10,985 nt of DNA, taken from contig DCTV01000051.1 of NCBI GenBank assembly GCA_002329665.1, forward strand, positions 28,943-39,927. The letters run 5' to 3'. Position 1 is the first letter of the stretch. Every line of letters begins with the position of its first letter. Position numbers and translations under genes: made by a program. The notes beneath the pieces were generated by a model. It saw only the letters and a list, made by a program, of their open reading frames with translations. It made no database searches and was not told the origin of the DNA. Below are positions 1 through 7,106 of the stretch, one piece after another. The DNA is from Christensenella sp. UBA1431 (GTDB lineage: Bacteria > Bacillota > Clostridia > Christensenellales > UBA1431).

Positions 1-1273
<1,273 letters not shown>

Positions 1274-1276
1274 CGC

Positions 1277-2140
1277 ATGCTGGAAAAAGGCCTTTTCAAA
1301 AAGCCGAACAACCCGTTGGAAATACACGAAAAAGCCGTGGACGCGCAGCAGCCGTCGATACCGGAGGAGATGTGCGTCTCCTGCCCGTCGTGCAAGGAAA
1401 CGCTGTTTGCGAACGAACTCGAGGAGAACCTGAGCGTCTGCCACCGGTGCGGCCACCATTTCAGGGTCGGGGCGCGGCAGCGGATCGGCATAATGCTCGA
1501 TCCGGACACGTTTACTGAGTTCTACGGCCACATGAGTTCCACCAATATCCTAAGGTTTCCCGAATACGAGAAGAAGCTGCAAAAAGCCGCGGACGCGAGC
1601 GGGGAGAAGGAAGCCGTCGTTTGCGGCACGGGCAGGATCGGCGGGTTTAGCGTCGCCGTTTTCGTGATGGACCACCTCTTCATGATGGGGAGCATGGGCA
1701 CCGTCGTGGGCGAAAAGATCACGCGCATCTTCGAGTACGCGACGGAACACAGCCTGCCGGTGGTCGGGTTCACGGTCTCGGGCGGCGCGCGGATGCAGGA
1801 GGGCATCCTCTCGCTCATGCAGATGGCCAAAACAAGCGCCGCGGTCAAGCGGCACAGCGACGCCGGGAACCTCTACATCACCGTGATTACCGACCCTACC
1901 TCGGGCGGCGTGACGGCCAGTTTCGCGATGGAGGGCGACGTCATCGTCTCCGAGCCGAAGGCGTTTATCGGGTTCGCGGGCCCGGTCGTCATCGAACAGA
2001 CGATGCGCCAGAAGCTCCCGGAGGGTTTCCAGCGGGCGGAACTGCTGCTGGAAAAAGGTTTCGTTGACGACATTGTCAAACGCAAGGACCTTAAAGCGTA
2101 TCTCGCGCGCCTCCTGGACCTGCACAGAAGGAGGGCGTGA
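1277..2140 (+). CDS. accD: Acetyl-CoA carboxylase carboxyltransferase subunit beta
   Basis: AccD forms the carboxyltransferase with AccA and moves the carboxyl group from carboxybiotin to acetyl-CoA. The 287-residue protein has the normal family length. Near the N-terminus is the four-cysteine zinc ribbon of bacterial AccD: C36-P-S-C39, then C55-H-R-C58, with the spacing seen in the E. coli protein. The crotonase-like fold follows, with the SGGARMQEG motif (about residues 174-182) and the D-P-T-S-G-G-V-T-A-S-F segment involved in acyl-CoA and carboxybiotin binding. The start ATG follows accC by three bases and has AAGAGG about seven bases upstream. The stop TGA falls just before the accA start, so AccD and AccA are made together, as expected for an equimolar complex. 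Confidence 0.97.
   Translation: MLEKGLFKKPNNPLEIHEKAVDAQQPSIPEEMCVSCPSCKETLFANELEENLSVCHRCGHHFRVGARQRIGIMLDPDTFTEFYGHMSSTNILRFPEYEKKLQKAADASGEKEAVVCGTGRIGGFSVAVFVMDHLFMMGSMGTVVGEKITRIFEYATEHSLPVVGFTVSGGARMQEGILSLMQMAKTSAAVKRHSDAGNLYITVITDPTSGGVTASFAMEGDVIVSEPKAFIGFAGPVVIEQTMRQKLPEGFQRAELLLEKGFVDDIVKRKDLKAYLARLLDLHRRRA
2128..2135 (+). promoter_or_regulatory. Shine-Dalgarno site that decides the accA start
   Basis: AAGGAGGG lies inside the last codons of accD. It is seven bases from ATG 2143 and one base from the in-frame GTG 2137, which favours the ATG as the accA start. Confidence 0.8.
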
Positions 2141-2142
2141 CC

Positions 2143-2922
2143 ATGGAGGCGTATGAGCGGGTGCTGACCGCCCGGGCCAAGGGCAGGCCCTCGGGCCTCA
2201 GCTTCATCACCAACATATTCGAGGACTTCGTCGAGTTCCACGGCGACAGGCGGTTTGCCGACGACAAGGCGATCGTGGCCGGGATCGCCCGGCTTTGCGG
2301 TATGCCGGTGACCGTGATCGCGCACGAGAAAGGAAGCGACACGCAGGACAAGGTCGAGCGGAACTTCGGCTCGGCGCATCCGGAAGGTTACCGCAAGGCG
2401 CTGCGGCAGATGAAGCTCGCCGAAAAATTTCGCCGTCCCGTGGTCTGCTTCATCGACACGTCCGGCGCGTTTCCCGGCATCGGCGCCGAGGAACGCGGGC
2501 AGGCGCAGGCGATCGCCGAAAACCTGATGGAGATGATGACCTTAAAAACGCCCATTCTGGCGGTGCTGATCGGGGAAGGGGGCAGCGGCGGCGCGCTCGC
2601 GCTCGCGGTCGCTGACGAGGTGTGGATGCTCCAGAACACGATCTATTCGGTGATCTCGCCGGAGGGCTGCGCGAGCATACTCTGGAAAGACGCTTCGCGG
2701 GTCAAGGAGGCTGCCGAGAGCCTCAGGCTGACCGCCGAGGACCTCCTGGAGTTCGGCGTCATAGAGCGGATCATAAAGGAGCCCGAGGATTTTTCCGAGA
2801 TATACGTCAGGCTCAGGGAGCAGATTTACGAAACGGTCTCGAAGCACAGGGCGCTGCCGGTCGAGACGCTCCTTGATAACAGATACAAAAGATTCAGGAA
2901 ACTGGGGGTGAGGGAGGCGTGA
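2143..2922 (+). CDS. accA: Acetyl-CoA carboxylase carboxyltransferase subunit alpha
   Basis: AccA is the partner of AccD in the carboxyltransferase complex. The 259-residue protein is shorter at the N-terminus than the proteobacterial form, as is common in Clostridia. It carries the expected segments: GRPSGLSFI near the start, FVEFHGDRRFADD, AHEKGSDTQ, NFGSAHPEGYRKALR, the oxyanion-hole region FIDTSGAFPGIGAEERGQ (about residues 103-120), GEGGSGGALAL and SPEGCASILWKD. I place the start at ATG 2143 rather than GTG 2137. A strong AAGGAGGG at 2128-2135 lies seven bases before the ATG but only one base before the GTG. The final TGA overlaps the GTG of the next gene (GTGA), so the two are translationally coupled. 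Confidence 0.97.
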   Translation: MEAYERVLTARAKGRPSGLSFITNIFEDFVEFHGDRRFADDKAIVAGIARLCGMPVTVIAHEKGSDTQDKVERNFGSAHPEGYRKALRQMKLAEKFRRPVVCFIDTSGAFPGIGAEERGQAQAIAENLMEMMTLKTPILAVLIGEGGSGGALALAVADEVWMLQNTIYSVISPEGCASILWKDASRVKEAAESLRLTAEDLLEFGVIERIIKEPEDFSEIYVRLREQIYETVSKHRALPVETLLDNRYKRFRKLGVREA

Positions 2923-3743
2923 TCGCCATCGTAACGGACAGCACGGCGTATTTGACGAAAAACGAAGCAAAGGAGCTGGGCGTGCGCATGGTGCCGATGT
3001 CCTATACGGTGTCCGGGCACCTGTTCAACGAAAGCTTCGCCGACCAGAACGGGAATTACGAGCGGCTGATCTTCCGCAACCTGCAGCGATGCACCACGGC
3101 CCAGGCCCCCATTTCGGCGTTCATGAGCGTGTTCGAGGAACTGCTCAGGCACAACTACGAGGTGTTCTGCATCGTTATCTCCTCGCGCCTCAGCGGGACG
3201 TACTCAAGCGCGTCCGTCGCCGCCAAGGAAGTCCACAAGGGGAAGATCATCGTCGTGGATTCGCTCACAACGGCCGGCGGGCTCGCCATGCTGGTCAGGA
3301 AGGCGAGGAAGCTGGCCGACGAGGGATACTCGCTAAAGGAGATGACCCAAATCATCGAGGACAGCAGGGACAAGGTCGGCATCGCGTTCTCGGTGGACAA
3401 CATGGACGCGCTGCGGCGAAGCGGCAGGCTGGGTATCGTGCGGCAGTCGGTGGGCACGATCCTCAACATCCGGCCCATCCTCCTTTGCGAGGACGGGGCC
3501 GTTGTCGCCTACGGCACCGCGCGCGGAAGGTCCGAACAGATCAAGGAACTGATCGCGCGGATACCGCGCAACGTCAAGCGGGTGATCGTGCACAACCTCG
3601 GCGAGAAAATCAACCTGGATTTTCTGATTACGGCCATTAAAAGGAAGTTCCCCAGCATCAACGTCGGACGGCGCAAGCTCGGGCCCGTGCTCGGCATCCA
3701 TCTGGGCCCCGGCGTGATCGGCGTGTCGTGGATGACGGAGTAG
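2919..3743 (+). CDS. DegV family (FakB-like) fatty-acid-binding protein
   Basis: DegV-family proteins bind one long-chain fatty acid. The FakB members present it to the kinase FakA to make acyl-phosphate. The 274-residue length is typical. Visible family signatures are the N-terminal IAIVTDSTA with the carboxylate-binding serine, the ISSRLSGTYSSA segment (about residues 87-98), VVDSLTTAGGLAMLV, DNMDALRRSGRLG and the C-terminal IHLGPGVIGVSW. The start is GTG 2919, inside the accA stop codon (GTGA), which gives exactly the family N-terminus. A G-rich stretch at 2904-2910 can act as its ribosome site. Position as the last gene of the acc unit, before a terminator, suggests a role linked to fatty acid synthesis or exogenous fatty acid use. 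No FakA gene is in the window, so FakB activity itself is inference. Confidence 0.93.
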   Translation: MIAIVTDSTAYLTKNEAKELGVRMVPMSYTVSGHLFNESFADQNGNYERLIFRNLQRCTTAQAPISAFMSVFEELLRHNYEVFCIVISSRLSGTYSSASVAAKEVHKGKIIVVDSLTTAGGLAMLVRKARKLADEGYSLKEMTQIIEDSRDKVGIAFSVDNMDALRRSGRLGIVRQSVGTILNIRPILLCEDGAVVAYGTARGRSEQIKELIARIPRNVKRVIVHNLGEKINLDFLITAIKRKFPSINVGRRKLGPVLGIHLGPGVIGVSWMTE

Positions 3744-3764
3744 CGACGTGAGGCAGGCTACAGG

Positions 3765-3799
3765 ACCGGCGGGCAGCGCTGTGCTTCTGCCGGTTTTCT
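3765..3799 (+). terminator. Rho-independent terminator of the acc-degV operon
   Basis: ACCGGC (3765-3770) pairs with GCCGGT (3789-3794). G-U and G-C pairs inside the helix extend it to about nine pairs, and a TTTTCT run follows at once. It lies 22 bases after the degV stop and separates the fatty acid operon from the downstream dehydrogenase gene. Confidence 0.75.
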
Positions 3800-3866
3800 G
3801 CATATAGCTAAGATTAAGCGCAGGCCCCGCGGCCCGCAGGAGGCGCGGCGGGAAGGAGAGGCGAAC

Positions 3867-4601
3867 ATGGGAAAGACCGTCATCGTCACCGGGAGCGCCC
3901 GAGGGATCGGACGCGCGGCGGCAATGGCGTTTGCGGAAAACGGGTACGGCGTGCTGGTGAACTACCTGCATTCGCGCGACCAGGCCGAGGCCCTCGCAGG
4001 GTCCCTGCGGGATAAGGGCGCCGCCGCCCTCGCATGCCGGGCAGACGTTCGGGACAGGGCGCAGGTTAAACGCATGGTCGAGACGTGCCTTTCGGCTTTC
4101 GGAGGGATCGACGTGCTGATCAACAACGCGGGCATCGCCCGGCAGGCCCTCTTTACGGACATATCGGAAGCCGAATGGGACGCGATGATGGACGTGCACG
4201 TGAAGGGGACATTTCACTGCTCCCAGTGCGTGCTCGGTCACATGCTCGAAAAAAAGGCGGGGAACATCATCAACGTCTCGTCGGTGTGGGGCATGACGGG
4301 CGCGTCCTGCGAGGTGCATTATTCGACCGCGAAGGCCGCCGTGATCGGCTTCACGAAGGCGCTTGCCAAGGAGGTCGGGCCGTCGCGCATACGGGTCAAT
4401 TGCATAGCGCCCGGCATCATACAAACGGAGATGAACGGCTTCCTGACAAAGGACGAAACCCGCGCGTTAATCGAGCAGACGCCGCTTCAAAGGTTCGGGA
4501 CGGCAGGGGAAGTAGCCCGGTGCATGCTGTTCCTCGCGTCTGATGCGGCGGATTTCATCACCGGCCAGGTCCTGAGCCCCAACGGCGGGTTCGTGATATA
4601 A
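3867..4601 (+). CDS. Short-chain dehydrogenase/reductase, FabG-like (possibly YmfI-type EF-P 5-aminopentanone reductase)
   Basis: This is a classical NAD(P)-dependent short-chain dehydrogenase of 244 residues. The Rossmann glycine motif TGSARGIG is at residues 7-14, NNAG is near residue 90, the catalytic serine is in NVSSVWG, and the Y-S-T-A-K active-site pair follows. ATG 3867 has GGAAGGAG (3851-3858) eight bases upstream. The family-level call is certain; the substrate is not. Placement just after the acc genes suggests 3-oxoacyl-ACP reductase. However, the segment S-S-V-W-G-M-T-G-A-S-C-E-V around the active site resembles, from memory, the Firmicute YmfI group, which reduces the 5-aminopentanone modification on elongation factor P. 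The terminator at 3765-3799 shows the gene is not simply part of the acc transcript. Its own promoter would lie in 3800-3850, but I see only a weak TAAGAT there. Confidence 0.9.
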   Translation: MGKTVIVTGSARGIGRAAAMAFAENGYGVLVNYLHSRDQAEALAGSLRDKGAAALACRADVRDRAQVKRMVETCLSAFGGIDVLINNAGIARQALFTDISEAEWDAMMDVHVKGTFHCSQCVLGHMLEKKAGNIINVSSVWGMTGASCEVHYSTAKAAVIGFTKALAKEVGPSRIRVNCIAPGIIQTEMNGFLTKDETRALIEQTPLQRFGTAGEVARCMLFLASDAADFITGQVLSPNGGFVI

Positions 4602-4630
4602 GGGAGACCATAAACGAAGGGGAGGATATT

Positions 4631-5110
4631 ATGAAGACGCTGATCGCGTATGTGAGCAAGTACGGCACGACGAGGGAGTGCGCGACAAGGCTTCAGGAAC
4701 TGCTGGGGCCGGATGCGGGGCTGGCCGACCTGAACGAGGCGCCGAAGACGGACGTGTCGGGATACGATCTGGTCGTGATCGGTTCCCCGGTCTACATGGG
4801 GAAGATTCAAAAGGGCGCGCGCAACTTCTGTAAAAAGAACTGCGCCCGGCTCCTCGAAAAACGCGTCGCGTTCTTCGTATGCGGCTTTAGCGAAAAGGAC
4901 CAGGCCATGAAGTGCCTTGCCGGCCAGGTCCCCGAAGAACTGCTCAATAAAGCCGCCGCTATAGGGCATTTCGGCGGTGAGGTCCGGCCGGAAAAGGCAA
5001 AATTCATCGACAAGGTCTTTTTGGAGAAGGTGCAGCAGGACGAGACCCTGCACTACGAGATCGACACCGCCGCCATAAAGGCATTCTGCGAAGCGCTCAG
5101 CGGGGAATAG
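4631..5110 (+). CDS. Flavodoxin-domain protein (HemG-like)
   Basis: This is a 159-residue flavodoxin-fold protein expected to bind FMN and carry electrons in the cytoplasm. The N-terminal strand is followed by S9-K-Y-G-T-T14, the FMN phosphate-binding loop. The central VVIGSPVYMGKIQKGARNF segment is typical of the flavodoxin group that includes protoporphyrinogen oxidase HemG. The C-terminal half, with GHFGGEVRPEKAKF, fits the same group. HemG function is not established: no heme genes are present and the normal HemG membrane context cannot be seen. The start has GGAGG at 4621-4625. The gene follows the dehydrogenase by 29 bases with no terminator between them, so the two are probably co-transcribed. 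Confidence 0.88.
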   Translation: MKTLIAYVSKYGTTRECATRLQELLGPDAGLADLNEAPKTDVSGYDLVVIGSPVYMGKIQKGARNFCKKNCARLLEKRVAFFVCGFSEKDQAMKCLAGQVPEELLNKAAAIGHFGGEVRPEKAKFIDKVFLEKVQQDETLHYEIDTAAIKAFCEALSGE

Positions 5111-5120
5111 GGGCCGGCGC

Positions 5121-5144
5121 GATTATTGACATATGCCAATAATC
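5121..5144. promoter_or_regulatory. 24-bp palindrome, candidate operator over the DUF134 promoter
   Basis: The left arm GATTATTGACAT (5121-5132) is mirrored by ATGCCAATAATC (5133-5144). Eleven of twelve base pairs are symmetrical; the exception is A5129 against C5136. It is an AT-rich island in GC-rich DNA and contains the -35 hexamer of the promoter before the DUF134 gene. This is the expected arrangement for a dimeric repressor site, and autoregulation by the DUF134 protein is the simplest reading. That the protein binds here is inference. Confidence 0.65.
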
Positions 5145-5154
5145 CTCTTAAAAT
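5126..5154 (+). promoter_or_regulatory. Near-consensus sigma-70/SigA promoter
   Basis: TTGACA (5126-5131) matches the -35 consensus fully. A 17-bp spacer leads to TAAAAT (5149-5154), which matches five of six -10 positions. Transcription would start near 5161 and read into the DUF134 gene. It begins only 16 bases after the flavodoxin stop. Confidence 0.8.
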
Positions 5155-5235
5155 GGAGAGAGGCGGGCCCGGAGAGTTCGACGGGAACGCATGCAGACTG
5201 TCCCGCTGGACCGGGGGAGCTGTAAACGAACGGGG

Positions 5236-5709
5236 ATGGAAGCCTTGGCAAGGCCAACGAAACTGAGAAGGATAGAGTATGTTCCCGCCGTATCGCACTT
5301 CGTACCGGCCGGCGAAGGCGGTACGGCGGCGGACGAGAACGTATTGAAGATCGAGGAACTCGAAGCGCTGCGCCTCAAGGACCTGGAAGGGCTGGAGCAG
5401 GAGGAGTGCGCGGGCCGGATGGGGGTTTCGAGGCCGACCTTTCAGCGCATCCTTTTAAGCGCGAGGGAGAAGGTCGCCGACAGCCTGGTCAACGGGAAGG
5501 CGGTGCGCATCGAGGGCGGGAACTACACGAGGAACATCTGCCGCACGAGATGCCTCGACTGCGCCAACGAGTGGGAAACGAGCTTTGAAAAGATGGATGC
5601 GGCGCGCGGCGCCTTTGTGTGCCCCAAATGCCATTCCCGGAATACAGCCTGCGAGGACGGCAAAGGCAGGTTCTGCAGGCGTAACTGCAGGCGCCACTCG
5701 TTGGAGTAA
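5236..5709 (+). CDS. DUF134 family helix-turn-helix regulator with C-terminal cysteine-rich zinc ribbon
   Basis: This is a putative DNA-binding protein of the DUF134 family, 157 residues from ATG 5236. The family N-terminus (A-R-P-T-K-L-R-R) and the conserved core are clear: K38-I-E-E-L-E-A-L-R-L-K-D, GLEQEECAGRMGVSRPTFQR (about 52-71, a sigma-region-4-like helix-turn-helix) and NGKAVRIEGGNY (86-97). After this usual end there is a 60-residue tail with eight cysteines: C102, C106, C109, C129, C132, C139, C147 and C151. C106-x2-C109 and C129-x2-C132 form a zinc ribbon, while the other four could bind a second metal or a cofactor. The start is uncertain. An in-frame ATG at 5191 adds 15 residues of no family similarity, and TTG 5245 would give the cleanest family start, M-A-R-P. 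It has its own promoter and palindrome upstream and the permease pair downstream, which suggests it regulates itself and perhaps that transport operon. Confidence 0.87.
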   Translation: MEALARPTKLRRIEYVPAVSHFVPAGEGGTAADENVLKIEELEALRLKDLEGLEQEECAGRMGVSRPTFQRILLSAREKVADSLVNGKAVRIEGGNYTRNICRTRCLDCANEWETSFEKMDAARGAFVCPKCHSRNTACEDGKGRFCRRNCRRHSLE

Positions 5710-5715
5710 ACTCCA
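5702..5715 (+). terminator. Small hairpin at the DUF134 stop codon, weak terminator candidate
   Basis: TGGAG (5702-5706) pairs with CTCCA (5711-5715) around a four-base TAAA loop that contains the stop codon. Only CTTTG follows, so the U-run is poor and termination is uncertain. Confidence 0.25.
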
Positions 5716-5724
5716 CTTTGCTCA

Positions 5725-5757
5725 GAACCCCCTCTGCGCTACGCGCTCCGGGGATTC
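5725..5757. other. Imperfect inverted repeat in the DUF134-permease gap
   Basis: Fifteen-base arms (GAACCCCCTCTGCGC and the complement of GCGCTCCGGGGATTC) match at 11 of 15 positions around a three-base TAC loop. It would make an RNA hairpin with an internal loop. No U-run follows, so it is not a standard terminator and its role is unknown. A second inverted repeat, CGCAAAGCC at 5789-5797 with GGCTTTGCG at 5826-5834, is perfect over nine bases with a 28-base loop. Confidence 0.4.
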
Positions 5758-5816
5758 TTCACCCCGTTCCGTTACTCCTCCTCTTCCCCGCAAAGCCTTT
5801 GCTGCGTAGGGAGTCT

Positions 5817-5941
5817 TCTGGGGTGGGCTTTGCGCGGTTTTGCTCGGGTAGGGCTTCGTAGGAATTGCTCGAACAGGGCTTTGAAGCTATTGCTCGGGCG
5901 GGGCTTCGTGGGAGTTGCACGGGAAGGGCTTCGCATGTAAG
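5817..5941. repeat. Degenerate 25-bp tandem repeat, about five copies
   Basis: Four units begin at 5842, 5867, 5892 and 5917, each starting GCTCG or GCACG, followed by GGGCTTCG or GGGCTTTG and ending near TT. A more diverged fifth unit precedes them at 5817-5841. The period is exactly 25 bases. Because 25 is not a multiple of three, the array cannot encode a regular protein repeat, and the short open frames on the minus strand here are by-products. The copies differ at many positions, so the array is old or under weak constraint. It fills the middle of the 366-base stretch without a gene between the DUF134 gene and the permease pair. Confidence 0.75.
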
Positions 5942-6020
5942 CAGGATACACGTCAACCGGGAGCAAATCACGACGCTAACTATCGACAGGAATAGCGCAT
6001 CTTGGGTTTGACAGCATTTG
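5942..6020. other. Rest of the gene-free region, with a direct repeat and no clear promoter
   Basis: No credible reading frame is present. TTTGACAGC occurs twice with a 10-base period (6007-6015 and 6017-6025), and the second copy runs into the hairpin at 6021-6057. Both contain TTGACA, but no -10 box lies at a suitable distance, so I do not call a promoter. A weak inverted repeat, CGCTA (5974-5978) with TAGCG (5993-5997), is also present. Confidence 0.4.
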
Positions 6021-6057
6021 ACAGCCGCCGGGGTCGGTGCAGGGTCCCGGCGGCTGT
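6021..6057 (+). promoter_or_regulatory. Perfect 12-bp-stem hairpin before the permease ribosome site (attenuator or terminator candidate)
   Basis: ACAGCCGCCGGG (6021-6032) pairs perfectly with CCCGGCGGCTGT (6046-6057) around a 13-base loop, followed by TTTATAA. The ribosome site of the first permease gene starts only four bases later (6062). It may be a terminator with a short U-run, ending transcription from the DUF134 gene, or a leader structure controlling the permeases. The repeated ACAGC at 6011-6015 offers an alternative partner for the 3' arm. Confidence 0.55.
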
Positions 6058-6061
6058 TTAT

Positions 6062-6071
6062 AAGGAGGGGG
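6062..6071 (+). promoter_or_regulatory. Strong Shine-Dalgarno site supporting a TTG start
   Basis: AAGGAGGGGG lies at 6062-6071. The distance from its GGAGG core to TTG 6076 is seven bases, and no ATG is near, so it supports the rare TTG start of the first permease subunit. Confidence 0.75.
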
Positions 6072-6075
6072 ACGT

Positions 6076-6558
6076 TTGCTTTTCACGGTGATCCTCTATG
6101 TGGCCGCAGCGGTCTGTCTTGCTGTATCCTTCGTCAAAGACAGGCAGAAGACCAGGCAGGCGCTCGTCAAGGCGTGGAAGTCGTTCGAACGCATACTGCC
6201 GTCGATCCTCGGCATACTGCTGCTCATAGGCCTGTTGCTGGCGATGCTGAGCCCCGAGACGATATCCGCCGTCGTCGGCGGCGAATCGGGCGTACTGGGC
6301 ATGGCCGCCGCGTCGCTGGCAGGCTCCATCACGCTGATCCCCGGCTTCGTGGCTTTCCCGCTGGCGGCCGCGCTGCTTTCGAGCGGCGCCGGGGTCATGC
6401 AGATCGCCGTCTTCATCTCGACGCTGATGATGGTGGGCGTGGCGACGTTCCCGCTAGAAATCCAGGTCATGGGCAGGAAGGCGACCATCGCCAGGAACGC
6501 GCTGGCGTTCGTTTTTTCCTACGCCGTGGCGCTCGTGATAGGGGCGGTGGTGGGATGA
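6076..6558 (+). CDS. Half-size permease, DUF318/ArsP-like (subunit 1)
   Basis: This is an integral membrane protein of 160 residues with about five hydrophobic segments, at roughly 2-19, 41-60, 72-90, 92-116 and 139-159. It resembles one half of the predicted permeases of the COG0701/DUF318 group, some of which (ArsP) export organoarsenicals. The core G-S-I-T-L-I-P-G-F-V-A-F-P followed by SSGAGVMQIAVFISTL matches the family proline-containing membrane motif, but without the cysteines found in some members. The start is TTG 6076, chosen from the strong ribosome site. The stop overlaps the next gene as ATGA. With its partner it probably makes one full transporter. The substrate is unknown. Confidence 0.82.
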   Translation: MLFTVILYVAAAVCLAVSFVKDRQKTRQALVKAWKSFERILPSILGILLLIGLLLAMLSPETISAVVGGESGVLGMAAASLAGSITLIPGFVAFPLAAALLSSGAGVMQIAVFISTLMMVGVATFPLEIQVMGRKATIARNALAFVFSYAVALVIGAVVG

Positions 6559-7100
6559 AGGGCTATAAACTCCTGAAACGGTACGCTTTCCTCTTGGTGA
6601 TGGTCGCAGCGGGCGCCGCCGTATGGGTCGCCGCACCCGACGTCGGCCAAAAGGCGGCCGCCGCCGCTTGGGACAATACGCTCCAGCTCCTATCGGTGGT
6701 CCCGCCGATATTTGTCCTCATTGGCCTTCTGGACGTATGGGTCGAGCGCAGGACGATGGTGCGGTTCATGGGGGAGGGTTCGGGCATAAAAGGGGCGCTG
6801 ATCGCCTTTTTCCTCGGCTCGGCGGCGGCGGGGCCGCTGTACATCGCGTTTCCCGTGGCCGCCATGCTCATGAAGAAGGGCGCACGCCTCTTCAACGTGT
6901 TCGTCTTCATCGGCGCATGGTCGACCACCAAGCTCCCGCTGCTGCTTTTCGAGGCGTCCGCGCTGGGCTGGCGGTTCATGCTCACGCGTTTCGCTGTCAA
7001 CATCGCGGGCATCGTGCTTATCGCGCTGGTGACGGAGAAACTGCTCAGCGACAGCGACGTCGCGCAGATCTACGCGCGGGCCGGGGAAACGGACGCCTGA
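6555..7100 (+). CDS. Half-size permease, DUF318/ArsP-like (subunit 2)
   Basis: This is a 181-residue membrane protein and the second half of the split permease. Hydrophobic segments lie at about 9-28, 43-61, 79-104, 110-127 and 137-158. It aligns with subunit 1 over the core: GEGSGIKGALIAFFLGSAAA here against GGESGVLGMAAASLAGSITL there, then G-P-L-Y-I-A-F-P-V-A-A against P-G-F-V-A-F-P-L-A-A. The motif W-S-T-T-K-L-P-L-L-L-F-E lies near residue 125. ATG 6555 overlaps the upstream stop (ATGA), so the two subunits are translationally coupled. The frame stays open back to 6018, but that stretch overlaps subunit 1 in another frame and is not coding. The stop is only six bases from the end of the convergent tocopherol-cyclase-like gene. 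Confidence 0.84.
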   Translation: MKGYKLLKRYAFLLVMVAAGAAVWVAAPDVGQKAAAAAWDNTLQLLSVVPPIFVLIGLLDVWVERRTMVRFMGEGSGIKGALIAFFLGSAAAGPLYIAFPVAAMLMKKGARLFNVFVFIGAWSTTKLPLLLFEASALGWRFMLTRFAVNIAGIVLIALVTEKLLSDSDVAQIYARAGETDA

Positions 7101-7106
7101 AGCTTT

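Noticed and set aside
3333..4424. Minus-strand open frame (363 aa) across degV, the terminator and the dehydrogenase gene
   Set aside because: It lies opposite two well-supported genes and runs through a terminator; the composition is that of a shadow.
5191..5235. Upstream ATG start for the DUF134 gene
   Set aside because: The added 15 residues have no family similarity and the ribosome site is poor; the family N-terminus begins at 5236-5245.
5817..5941. Possible CRISPR array
   Set aside because: The units are directly joined with no unique spacers and are too degenerate; no cas genes nearby.
5759..5971. Two short minus-strand frames with repeated E-A-L-P-E-Q-like segments
   Set aside because: They arise from the 25-bp tandem repeat, whose period is out of frame; no ribosome site or family similarity.
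6008..6023. Two TTGACA hexamers as -35 boxes for the permease operon
   Set aside because: No -10-like sequence lies 16-18 bases downstream of either; that area is the GC-rich hairpin.
6018..6554. N-terminal extension of the second permease frame
   Set aside because: It is arginine-rich and overlaps the first permease gene; the hydrophobic, family-like sequence starts at ATG 6555.
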